A stretch of 8,084 nt of DNA from an uncultured Collinsella sp. (GCA_900549245.1 URNQ01000070.1:1-8084), one strand, 5' to 3'. Shown: positions 1-6,282, counted from the first letter of the stretch. The notes: generated from the letters alone by a model not told the origin. Program-made: numbers and translations.

Positions 1-39
1 GGGGCTCCTGTCGTTTCCGTGCCCTCGGATTGGGTCATA
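1..39 (-). mobile_element. Tip of an IS110-family (IS1111-like) element, probable left end
   Basis: Positions 26-39, read on the minus strand, are TATGACCCAATCCG, the same 14 bases that open the IS element at 7110-7123 on the plus strand. The two copies diverge immediately inside the repeat, so they look like opposite ends of one IS type (left end here, right end at 7110) and not two copies of the same end. The neighbouring SPFH reading frame also stops matching its family right at this point. Only about 39 bases of the element are in the window. The exact outer boundary cannot be fixed because elements of this group keep a few bases outside their inverted repeats. Confidence 0.6.
26..39 (+). 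repeat. 14-bp inverted terminal repeat of the IS, left copy
   Basis: The plus strand reads CGGATTGGGTCATA, the exact reverse complement of 7110-7123. Short subterminal inverted repeats are a known property of the IS1111 branch of the IS110 family, whereas the IS110 branch proper generally lacks them. Confidence 0.65.
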
Positions 40-369
40 GTGTCTGCCGGTATCAAAGACGAACTCGCCGGGCTCCAGCGCAACCTCGATGATCTTGCCG
101 TTTTGCACCACGAGCATGCCCTGACCATCGTTAACGGCGATGACGGAGCCGTTTGAGATGACGTTGTCCTCGCCACGCGTGTTGGAGCTGCGGCCGCCGG
201 TGCGCTTGCTGCCCTTGCACGCCAAGACGTCAGCGGGCATCGATTCGCAGTAGATAAATTCCTTCCACTGGTCGGCCATGACGCCGCCGGCAGCACCCAA
301 TCCAGCTTTCAAGAGTCCCATGGTGATCTTCCTTTCTCGTCAAAGGCCGGGTGGTATTGGTTGGATTGC

Positions 370-1692
370 TTAGTCGTCCTTGTCGTCTTTCATGACAACG
401 GTGGTCTCGGTGTGGCTGAAGGTGTCGTGCTTCTCGGTCAGGTCGAGCTCGCCGCAGTACTCGTCGGCGTGGGTGGCCTCGTTGGCCGTCTTGAGCTGGC
501 CTACCAGTAGCACGTCTCCGATAATCACGATGATCAGCGGCGCGATGATGTTGATGAGGATGCCCTCGATATCAAAGGCGAGGTAATCCGGATCGAAGGC
601 GTTCTCGCCCATAAAGAGAATCTGGGAGAGGACAAATCCGATCACAAAGAACAGCACCGAGGCAATAGCGAGCTTGGGCTTGGAGCAGGGGAGCTCGCCG
701 ACCAAGCGGCCGGTCTGGCCGTTCATGGCAAACAGGTAGCTCTTGCCGTTCCACGAGGTGGAGAGCATCCAGACGGGGAACAGGGCGTAGTCGCTGTCTT
801 CCCAGGTGTAGTCGAGCTGCTTGCTTTCGACCGTGGCATCGTCGTATTCGTCGACGACAGTCTCGCGCAGGGCCGAGATCGTGCTTTCTTCCATACGGCG
901 CTCGGCGCGCGCCTTGCAGGTCTCGCAGTCCTCGTCGTAACGGTTGGCGATGTAGCCGGGCATATATGCGACCGAGAACGGACGCAGCGCGTCGTAGTCA
1001 AACGGCTCGATGGCGTCCATGTGGCCGTCGGGCATCTTGGACGATCCGTCGACGGGCACGCGCTTAAACGAGATATTGCCCTTGCGATAGGCATCGTAGT
1101 GGTCGGTGGTCGTGACGGTGCGATCGGATTCCTCGGTCACGGTCTCGTTGGTCGCGTCAAAATACACTTCGCCGTCAACGCGGGCGCCGTAGAGCCAAAA
1201 CGGCACGTAGACACCTTGGACCTCGTCGATGTGGTTGCCGGTGACAAAGCTCTTGGGCAGCAAGATCTTGCCCTTGTAGTGTTCCTTGAGTGCGGCCGTG
1301 ACGTCGTCGCGCCCGAGCTTAAACGGAATCACCAGGTCGGGCGAGAAGTCGCCAGAGAGCTGGCCGGGCGCCACGGCGGAGTTGCCGCAGTACGGGCAGG
1401 TGGTGACGGCGACGGTGCCGTCGGACACGAGCTCGGCGCCGCACGACGAGCAGATGTAGCCGGCGTTTTGGGCGAGCTCCTGCACGGCATCGTCGGCAGC
1501 AGGTTTGGGAGCGGCGGCTGCGGCATCGGCTTTGGCATCTGCCTTGTCCTGGCGCTCGCGATAGAGGGCCTCGACTTCTTCGACTTCAAAGCGTGAGTCA
1601 CAGTAGTCGCAGACAAGCTTTTGCTCGGCGCTGGCAAAATGCAGGGGGCCACCGCAGGCAGGGCACTGATAGTTAACGCTCTCGAAGGCCAT
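370..1692 (-). CDS. TFIIB-type zinc-ribbon, two-TM membrane protein (YdjG-like)
   Basis: This 440-residue protein opens with a zinc ribbon (CxxC at residues 10/13 and 28/31), followed by an Ala/Asp/Lys-rich linker (about 45-75) and a second ribbon (CxxC at 81/84 and 99/102). A long soluble central domain (about 115-335) contains a further CETC pair. Two hydrophobic helices, about 341-361 and 378-399, anchor the C-terminal part, and a charged tail ends in KDDKDD. This layout matches the bacterial 'TFIIB-type zinc ribbon-containing protein' family, of which B. subtilis YdjG beside PspA and YdjI is an example; the biochemical function is unknown. The ATG at 1692 is supported by GGAAAGGA six bases upstream. 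It lies 24 bp after the DUF4428 gene and 48 bp before the SPFH gene, so co-transcription is likely. The link to envelope stress is inferred from context only. Confidence 0.75.
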   Translation of the reverse strand: MAFESVNYQCPACGGPLHFASAEQKLVCDYCDSRFEVEEVEALYRERQDKADAKADAAAAAPKPAADDAVQELAQNAGYICSSCGAELVSDGTVAVTTCPYCGNSAVAPGQLSGDFSPDLVIPFKLGRDDVTAALKEHYKGKILLPKSFVTGNHIDEVQGVYVPFWLYGARVDGEVYFDATNETVTEESDRTVTTTDHYDAYRKGNISFKRVPVDGSSKMPDGHMDAIEPFDYDALRPFSVAYMPGYIANRYDEDCETCKARAERRMEESTISALRETVVDEYDDATVESKQLDYTWEDSDYALFPVWMLSTSWNGKSYLFAMNGQTGRLVGELPCSKPKLAIASVLFFVIGFVLSQILFMGENAFDPDYLAFDIEGILINIIAPLIIVIIGDVLLVGQLKTANEATHADEYCGELDLTEKHDTFSHTETTVVMKDDKDD

Positions 1693-1716
1693 GATCGGTC
1701 CTTTCCGTGCCGGAGG

Positions 1717-2454
1717 CTATGCGCCGATGGCGCCGCCGCAGTATTCGCAGCGCCCACTGGCATCGGGAATGGTGGCGGCTCCGCAGAAGGGGCAGGGCAC
1801 CGCGGGCTTGGGGGCCTTGGCGGCCACGACGCTGTCGCGCGTCTCCTGGCGCAGCTGCACCAGCGCGTCGCGGACCTCGGTTGCCTGGCGCTTGGCCTCG
1901 CGGTATTCGATGGAGCCGCGCTGATCGATGGTGGAGTCGTTCACGCGCAGGTTGATCTCGGTAAAGTACGGCGTGTTGACGTGAATGGTCAGATTAAAGT
2001 CGTAATCCAGGTCGTAGCGCGGCGGATTGTAGCTCTCGCGCTCGCCGTCCTTGGTCTCGCGATAGATTTCGGTGCGATGCTCGTCGATATCCATATCGCA
2101 GCCGAGTACCTGCGAGAACTCGATGATGTCGGGATTGGCGTCGCGCCAGCGGCTCTGCGAGGTGATGATCAGCAGGCCCGCGTCCTCATCGAGCATGATG
2201 TTGGTGCGCCCGGCAGAAAGCGTGCGCGTGGGGTTGAACGACGCCAAGCGCTCGGCATTGGCCTCGCGGTAGGCGAGCTGCTCGCGGATATCGTCCGCGG
2301 TGCTGGAGCGATAGCCGTGAAAGTAGGGGGAGAGCTTGCCGGCGCACTCTTTGCACAGGTAGCCTTCATTGATTTTTGTCTTACCTAGAAGTCCCAGCTC
2401 GGTACCGCAAATCGCGCACTCTTTCTTCTCGAACATCTTGTCAAAGAAGCCCAT
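1717..2454 (-). CDS. DUF4428-like protein with zinc ribbons at both ends
   Basis: This is a 245-residue soluble protein. The N-terminal module has CxxC pairs at residues 13/16 and 34/37 with the spacing and Gly-Lys-Thr-Lys core of DUF4428. The middle (about 75-190) is a beta-rich, charged region that I cannot place firmly; it could be a PH-like fold. A helical, Arg/Glu/Gln-rich stretch (about 185-210) leads to a second short ribbon with CPFC at 221-224 and CEYC at 236-239. No signal peptide or membrane helix is visible. The ATG at 2454 is backed by GGGAGG five bases upstream. It is the first gene of the minus-strand trio and its stop lies 24 bp from the next start. No enzymatic motif is seen. 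A role in the same membrane-associated complex or stress response as the SPFH protein is an inference from operon position. Confidence 0.7.
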   Translation of the reverse strand: MGFFDKMFEKKECAICGTELGLLGKTKINEGYLCKECAGKLSPYFHGYRSSTADDIREQLAYREANAERLASFNPTRTLSAGRTNIMLDEDAGLLIITSQSRWRDANPDIIEFSQVLGCDMDIDEHRTEIYRETKDGERESYNPPRYDLDYDFNLTIHVNTPYFTEINLRVNDSTIDQRGSIEYREAKRQATEVRDALVQLRQETRDSVVAAKAPKPAVPCPFCGAATIPDASGRCEYCGGAIGA

Positions 2455-2656
2455 GGCTGCCTCCCATCAACTGGTAGCGTGTGTCACTTTTGATGATGGG
2501 GGAGTGCGCAGCCTTTCACGATACCCAGACGGCTCAACGAGTCTCCACAACTGGGACACATGGCCCATTTTTCATCCGGCACATAGGGACACCCTTGCCG
2601 CGGGTAGTCATTGGGCACTCATTGGGGACGTACTTAAATGAGTGGTGCTTAAATGA
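2455..2656. other. Gene-free region between the zinc-ribbon operon and the HTH fragment
   Basis: About 200 bp with no convincing ORF on either strand. It should contain the promoter of the minus-strand operon, but I find no well-spaced -35/-10 pair. It holds imperfect short direct repeats (TCATTGGG twice, at about 2609-2628) and the 15-bp tandem repeat listed separately. The mix of GGGACAC and CATTGGGGAC words resembles decayed repeat remnants. Confidence 0.5.
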
Positions 2657-2662
2657 GTGGTG
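2633..2662 (+). repeat. Perfect 15-bp tandem duplication
   Basis: CTTAAATGAGTGGTG occurs twice head to tail (2633-2647 and 2648-2662). The unit is a multiple of three, and in the frame of the downstream HTH ORF each copy carries a TGA, so the ORF cannot extend upstream through it. This looks like a recent duplication or a breakpoint scar. Confidence 0.9.
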
Positions 2663-2911
2663 GAGGCCGCGGAGCCCACGTCCGATGAACGCCTCGATGC
2701 CTTCGTCGTCACCTTTGGGCTTACAAGGCACGAGCGCGATATGCTTGAGGTCTTGGTCGTTTCGGACCAGAGCGTCCAGGACATCGCCACAACGCTTTTC
2801 CTCTCGCGCTCCACGCTCTACCGCCACATTTCCTTGATCAACAAAAAGACCGACACCGCTTCGCGTGTGGCCCTTATCAACTTCTTCTGGTCCTGGACAC
2901 CCAAGGACTAG
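2657..2911 (+). pseudogene. Orphan LuxR/GerE-type helix-turn-helix, probable regulator remnant
   Basis: The 84-residue frame is almost entirely one LuxR C-terminal DNA-binding domain. It begins with FGLTRHERDMLEVL (about 20-33), continues with the recognition-type stretch SVQDIATTLFLSRSTLYRHI (about 39-58), and ends in a long helix that reaches the TAG at 2909-2911. LuxR-type regulators in Coriobacteriia normally carry a large N-terminal sensor or multi-TM domain; none is present, and an in-frame TGA lies directly before the first GTG (2657). No ribosome site precedes that GTG. The simplest reading is the surviving 3' end of a regulator whose front part was lost at the tandem repeat. A functional stand-alone HTH protein cannot be excluded, since the domain itself looks intact. 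It converges on mgtA. Confidence 0.55.
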
Positions 2912-3005
2912 CTAATCCCCCAATAAGTTGCGGTGGAATAGTCCCTAAATTAAAGTCACGGGGCTTTAAGCGGGAACTATTTCACCGCAACTGCTGAGGG
3001 GATAG
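2912..3005. repeat. Long imperfect palindrome between convergent genes
   Basis: The arms 2926-2945 (begins AGTTGCGGTGGAATAG) and 2972-2992 (ends TTTCACCGCAACT) are complementary apart from one substitution and one inserted base. Inside them, 2950-2957 and 2962-2969 form a second 8-bp stem around ACGG. Outside them, CCCC (2917-2920) pairs with GGGG (2998-3001). The whole folds as one hairpin of about 90 nt. It starts right after the HTH stop and lies just past the mgtA end, so it may act as a bidirectional terminator, but there is no U-tract directly after the main stem. Its length suggests a mobile palindromic repeat of REP or MITE type. Confidence 0.75.
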
Positions 3006-5847
3006 ACTGCGACAGCGGCAGAGGCAGCGGCATCGGTGGCGGCAGAGGCAACGGCAACTGGCAGGGTGTTTTCCGTCTGCTTGCTACAGCAGCTCGCCGT
3101 GGCGGGCGATGTAGCGGCGCTTGGCCAGTTGGGTGAGCGCGATGTAGGCGGCGACAATGCCGATGAGCAGCGCGAAGAAGCTCGGCGGCAGCGGCATGAG
3201 GCCCAGCGCATCGGTGATGGGGCTTGTCGGCAGCCAGGTGACGAGCGCCAGGCCCAGCACGGTGAGGACGCACAGCGCGGGCGCGGCGTGGTCGCGCGGG
3301 CTCGGCAGGGGCGCGCAGCATGTGGACCACGAGCGTCTGCGACCACATGGACTCGACAAACCAACCGCTCTGGAAGAGCGCCGTAAAGGCCGCCATGCCT
3401 GCGACGTCGCCTATAGCGGCAAGCTCTGCCCAGCTTGCGCCCACGGCGGCGGGGCACACCACAAAGAAGAGCGCGGCGAAAGTCACGATATCAAACAGTG
3501 AGCTCACGGGACCCAACTCGAGCATAAAGCCCTTAATGGACGCGGCATCCCAGGCGCGCGGACGGGCAGTCCAGGCGTCATCGACGGTGTCCCACGGCAG
3601 CGCGATGCACACGATCTCGTAGACCAGCGACAGCAGCACCAACTGCAGAGCGCTCATGGGCAAGAATGGCAAGAACAGGCTCGCGACGGTCACGGATAGC
3701 ACGTTGCCAAAGTTGGAGCTCACCGTGGTCTTGAGGTACTTGAGCAGGTTGCCGTAGGTGCGGCGGCCTTCGATGATGCCGCGCTCGAGCACGCCCAGGT
3801 CTTTCTGGAGCAAGATGATGTCGGCGGATTCCTTGGCGATGTCGACGGCCGAATCGACCGAGATGCCGCAGTCGCTCGCACGCATGGCGGCGGCGTCGTT
3901 GATGCCATCGCCCATAAAGCCCACGGTGTGGCCGAGCAGCTCGCGCATGACGCGCACCAGACGCGCCTTCTGCAGCGGCGAGAGCTTGGCGAAGAGGTGG
4001 GTGTGCTCGGCGCGCTCGGCAAGTTCGGCGTCATCGAGCGCATCGATCTCGGAGCCGAGCAAGACGTTGCTCGCGTCGATACCGATCTGTTCGCAGACGG
4101 TGGCGGCAACGCGGTCGTTGTCGCCGGTCAGGACCTTGACCGCCACACCCTTGGCCTCGAGCGTGGCGACGGCGCCCGCGGCACTCGCCTTGGGCGGATC
4201 GAGGAAGGCCAAAAAGCCCATCAACACCATGTCGCATTCGTCGGCGATGCCAAACTCGCCCACGCAGCGCGGATTGGTTTTCTGCGCCACGGCAATCACG
4301 CGCAGGCCCTCGGCATTGAGCCCGGCGACCTGCTGGCGAATCTGGGCGAGCTTATCTTCGGTGAGCGGCTGGGCGGCACCATCGACTTCGACAAAGGAGC
4401 AGATCTCGAGCATTTCCTCGGCAGCCCCCTTGGTGACCATCTGGGTTTTGCCCTGGGCGTCGGCGACAACTACGCTCAGGCGACGGCGCGAGAAATCGAA
4501 GGGCACCTCGTCGACCTTGGTATAGCGGTCGCGCAGGCTCTGGCCCAGCATAGAATCGGGCACGACGGTCGAGGGCGTCACATCGGCACGGTCGATGACG
4601 GCCAGGTCGATAAGGTTTTTGAGGCCGGTCTGGAAGAAGCTGTTCAAAAACGCATGGCGCAGCACGCGCGCATCCTCGTTGCCGTCGGTGTTGAGGTAGC
4701 GCTCGAGCACGATGCGGTCTTCGGTGAGGGTGCCGGTCTTGTCGCAGCACAGGACGTCCATCGCGCCGAGGTTTTGGATCGCCGGTAGCTCCTTGACGAT
4801 AACCTGGCGGCGGGCGAGGTCCTTGGCGCCCTGCGACAGGCTCGTGGTCACGATGACGGGAAGCATCTGCGGCGTGATGCCCACGGCCACGCTCGTGGCG
4901 AACAACAGCGCATCGATGACGTTGCCCTTGGTGGCGGCGTTGATGGCAAAGACCGCCGGCGCCATAACGAGCATGAGGCGCACGAGCAGCATGGAGACGC
5001 TCGAGACGCCGCGGTCAAACGCGCTCTTCTCGCCGCGCCCGTTGAGCATCTTGGCGATGCCGCCCAGGTAGGTGTCCGAGCCGGTGGCAACGACAAGCGC
5101 CATGGCGGTGCCGTTTTGCACGGAGGTGCCGGTAAAGACGATGTTCTTGCAGGCAGAGAGTGGTAGCGCGGAGCCGTCGGCACCCTCGACGACGGTGATG
5201 GCAGCGGTCTTCTCGACGGCTTCGCTCTCGCCGGTGAGTGCGGACTCGATCACAAACAGGTCGCGCGCGGTGATGATGCGGGCATCTGCCGGCACCATGT
5301 CGCCGGCAGAGAGGCGGATTACATCGCCGGGGACGAGCTCGTCGAAGGGGATCTCGACGCGCTCGCCGTCGCGCAGGGCACAGCAGGTGTTGGAGACCAG
5401 GTCCTTAAGGGCCTCGGCCGCATTGCCGCTGCGGGCTTCCTGGATAAACTTCATGCCGCCCGATACCAGCAGCATGATGCCGATGACGATGACCGTGGAG
5501 GGGTCACGCTGCAGCTCGGGCACGGCGAGCACGTCGATGTAGAGCGAGACCAGTGCGAGGGCGGCGAGGATGCCAGCGAAGGGATCGACGAACGCGTCGG
5601 CGATGCGGCGGGCGAGCGTCTTGGTCGGCGCTTCGATGGTGTTGGGGCCGACGGCGCTCAGGCGCTCGGCGGCGTGCTCGGCGGTGAGGCCGTCGGCTGT
5701 GGCGTCGAGCAGCACGAGGGCATCCTCGGCGCTATGGGTGGCGGCGAATATGGTGTTCTTGGACATGCCGGTATGAGCGGCGGGGCGCGCCGTGCGGCGG
5801 CGCTTGGAGATGGCTTCGAGTACCGTGGCGGTTTTGAGCATCAGCAT
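2977..5847 (-). CDS. mgtA: MgtA-type magnesium-translocating P-type ATPase, frame broken near the C terminus
   Basis: This is a P-type ATPase that imports Mg2+ across the cytoplasmic membrane. In order: an N-terminal cytosolic part, M1-M2 helices (about 88-130), the actuator domain with LTGES (about 204-208), M3-M4 with the family sequence VGITPQMLP (322-330), the phosphorylation motif DKTGT (Asp369), the nucleotide-binding KGA and TGDN motifs, the hinge GDGIND, then C-terminal helices with FQSGWF and SQTLVVHM as in enteric MgtA. The ATG at 5847 has AAGGAGG five bases upstream. After about residue 846 (near 3308-3311) the frame leaves the family: the true end is in another frame, stopping at 3084, while this frame runs on to 2977 with a Pro/Leu/Arg-rich tail. 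Restoring the frame gives about 920 residues, close to the usual ~900. M6 reads YEIVC where enteric MgtA has YDxSQ (recalled), a possible transport-site difference. Confidence 0.85.
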   Translation of the reverse strand: MLMLKTATVLEAISKRRRTARPAAHTGMSKNTIFAATHSAEDALVLLDATADGLTAEHAAERLSAVGPNTIEAPTKTLARRIADAFVDPFAGILAALALVSLYIDVLAVPELQRDPSTVIVIGIMLLVSGGMKFIQEARSGNAAEALKDLVSNTCCALRDGERVEIPFDELVPGDVIRLSAGDMVPADARIITARDLFVIESALTGESEAVEKTAAITVVEGADGSALPLSACKNIVFTGTSVQNGTAMALVVATGSDTYLGGIAKMLNGRGEKSAFDRGVSSVSMLLVRLMLVMAPAVFAINAATKGNVIDALLFATSVAVGITPQMLPVIVTTSLSQGAKDLARRQVIVKELPAIQNLGAMDVLCCDKTGTLTEDRIVLERYLNTDGNEDARVLRHAFLNSFFQTGLKNLIDLAVIDRADVTPSTVVPDSMLGQSLRDRYTKVDEVPFDFSRRRLSVVVADAQGKTQMVTKGAAEEMLEICSFVEVDGAAQPLTEDKLAQIRQQVAGLNAEGLRVIAVAQKTNPRCVGEFGIADECDMVLMGFLAFLDPPKASAAGAVATLEAKGVAVKVLTGDNDRVAATVCEQIGIDASNVLLGSEIDALDDAELAERAEHTHLFAKLSPLQKARLVRVMRELLGHTVGFMGDGINDAAAMRASDCGISVDSAVDIAKESADIILLQKDLGVLERGIIEGRRTYGNLLKYLKTTVSSNFGNVLSVTVASLFLPFLPMSALQLVLLSLVYEIVCIALPWDTVDDAWTARPRAWDAASIKGFMLELGPVSSLFDIVTFAALFFVVCPAAVGASWAELAAIGDVAGMAAFTALFQSGWFVESMWSQTLVVHMLRAPAEPARPRRARAVRPHRAGPGARHLAADKPHHRCAGPHAAAAELLRAAHRHCRRLHRAHPTGQAPLHRPPRRAAVASRRKTPCQLPLPLPPPMPLPLPLSQSIPSAVAVK
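3007..3062. repeat. GGCAGC/GGCAAC-type low-complexity tract
   Basis: A run of imperfect six-base units (GGCAGA, GGCAGC, GGCATC, GGCAAC) fills the space between the palindrome and the proper mgtA stop at 3084. In the frame left by the mgtA frameshift it is translated as a Pro/Leu-rich tail with no resemblance to the ATPase family. Confidence 0.6.
3084..3310 (-). other. Displaced C-terminal coding segment of mgtA
   Basis: In the frame one step away from 2977-5847 this stretch encodes about 74 residues beginning LPSPRDHAAPAL, with two membrane helices (around ALCVLTVLGLALVTWLP and FFALLIGIVAAYIAL) and a basic end, YIARHGELL, then TAG at 3086-3084. It matches the last two helices expected of MgtA. 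An extra C in the C4 run (3308-3311) or a lost GC from the adjacent GCGCGC (3311-3316) would both explain the break. Confidence 0.75.
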
Positions 5848-5929
5848 AGGGTCCTCCTTGTTGAAGGGAGTTAGCGTACGTGTCGTATGTGCTTCAAAAA
5901 ACCTAGATGTCGCTCACGTCATGCTTTCG

Positions 5930-5965
5930 AACCACCACGAAGGGACAGGCACCTTTGTGGTGGTT
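5930..5965. repeat. REP-like hairpin in the mgtA leader
   Basis: AACCACCACGAAGG (5930-5943) and CCTTTGTGGTGGTT (5952-5965) form a 14-position stem with 13 Watson-Crick pairs and one G-T pair, around the loop GACAGGCA. The GGGACAGGCACC core resembles dispersed palindromic repeats that I recall from Coriobacteriia and Clostridia, of the kind associated with REP-associated tyrosine transposases. Confidence 0.6.
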
Positions 5966-5986
5966 TTGACGATCGGCTGTTGGCGC

Positions 5987-6058
5987 TTATGCGTGCGCGG
6001 AATCCTCGCGGCGTGCCGAGGGCGACATGCAGGTTTTTCGACTATGACTGCCTTCCAT
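5987..6058 (-). CDS. Small ORF (23 codons) in the mgtA leader, possible leader peptide
   Basis: The ATG at 6058-6056 is preceded by TAAGGAGGT, a near-perfect ribosome site with six bases between AAGGAGG and the start. The frame begins MEGSHSRKTC, is rich in Ser, Arg and His, and ends at TAA (5989-5987), 139 bp before the mgtA start. It lies downstream of the candidate promoter and upstream of the REP-like hairpin, the position expected of a regulatory leader peptide such as mgtL of enteric bacteria, though it lacks the proline-rich sequence of MgtL. It could instead be the leftover start of a gene destroyed by insertion of the hairpin element. It shows no similarity I recognise. Confidence 0.4.
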   Translation of the reverse strand: MEGSHSRKTCMSPSARREDSAHA

Positions 6059-6124
6059 GGCACACCTCCTTAAGGCCGGGCGCGGCGCGCTTTGGGTATC
6101 TCGTACCCGTTACAATCCGCCCGT

Positions 6125-6153
6125 ATTCTTGATGAGGGGGTTTGTCGTGTCAA
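6125..6153 (-). promoter_or_regulatory. Candidate sigma70-type promoter of mgtA
   Basis: On the minus strand, TTGACA (6153-6148, a perfect -35) is followed after exactly 17 bases by AAGAAT (6130-6125, four of six bases of TATAAT). The predicted start near 6118 lies about 270 nt before the mgtA ATG. Confidence 0.5.
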
Positions 6154-6164
6154 CCCCTTTGTTT
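6137..6164 (+). terminator. Weak terminator-like hairpin upstream of pyrE
   Basis: GGGGTT (6137-6142) pairs with AACCCC (6152-6157) and is followed by TTTGTTT. No plus-strand gene ends here, and the -35 of the minus-strand promoter lies inside it, so it may be incidental or an attenuator for a transcript started at TACAAT (6111-6116). Confidence 0.25.
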
Positions 6165-6242
6165 GGAAAACCATTGCTCCTGACAAAGCCTTTACAGAAT
6201 GCTGAGGCTCCAAAGCGCGCCCGCAACGCGCCCTGCCTGCGC

Positions 6243-6248
6243 TAAACT
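6243..6248 (+). promoter_or_regulatory. Possible -10 element for pyrE
   Basis: TAAACT sits 34 bases before the pyrE ATG, a plausible distance for a short leader. There is no recognisable -35 at 16-18 bp, so support is weak. Confidence 0.2.
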
Positions 6249-6282
6249 GGAAGGCACGTACGCGATTACGAGAGGAGCCCGC

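Larger units (their letters stand above)
1..321 (-). pseudogene. SPFH-domain (YdjI-like) protein, interrupted by an IS after about residue 92
   Basis: The start ATG is at 321-319, preceded on the minus strand by an AAAGGA ribosome site 8 bases away. The first 92 residues look like the N terminus of the bacterial SPFH/'virion core protein-like' family typified by Bacillus subtilis YdjI: a short MGLLKAG opening, a WKEFIYCESMP stretch, then ALEPGEFVFDTG at about residues 81-92. Family members usually run past 300 residues, so only the first third is present. After the DTG motif the frame continues as RHYDPIRG, which is IS sequence (see 26-39), so the gene appears broken by insertion and not merely cut by the window. 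SPFH proteins form membrane-associated scaffolds and this branch is linked to PspA-type envelope stress. It is the last visible gene of an operon with the two zinc-ribbon genes upstream, 48 bp after 370-1692. Sequence to the left of the window would settle whether the rest survives beyond the IS. Confidence 0.65.
5848..6282. other. Divergent mgtA-pyrE intergenic region, long mgtA leader
   Basis: This 435-bp stretch separates the divergent starts of mgtA and pyrE. On the minus strand it holds a promoter (6125-6153), a small ORF with a strong ribosome site (5987-6058), a REP-like hairpin (5930-5965), a T6 run (5901-5896) and the mgtA ribosome site, which would give an untranslated leader of about 270 nt. 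On the plus strand the only clear pyrE signal is GAGGAG at 6272-6277. I see none of the recognisable M-box riboswitch sequence, but I cannot fold the RNA here. Confidence 0.6.

Noticed and set aside
1621..2388. Plus-strand open frame of 255 codons opposite the zinc-ribbon genes
   Set aside because: It spans the junction of two minus-strand genes that both have good ribosome sites and cysteine motifs; it is a shadow frame.
2463..2500. CCCATCA / TGATGGG inverted repeat that could hide the ribosome site of the DUF4428 gene
   Set aside because: Only seven base pairs with a loop of about 24 nt and no neighbouring structure; too weak to call a regulatory hairpin.
3928..4788. Long plus-strand open frame (286 codons) inside mgtA
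   Set aside because: It lies opposite the best-conserved P-type ATPase motifs (DKTGT, TGDN region) and has no recognisable family sequence; third-position GC bias explains it.
6111..6116. TACAAT as a pyrE -10 box
   Set aside because: No -35 at a suitable distance, and the terminator-like hairpin 6137-6157 lies directly downstream.
5848..6282. M-box or other known Mg2+ riboswitch upstream of mgtA
   Set aside because: I could not recognise the conserved M-box core on the minus strand; a covariance-model search would be needed to exclude it.
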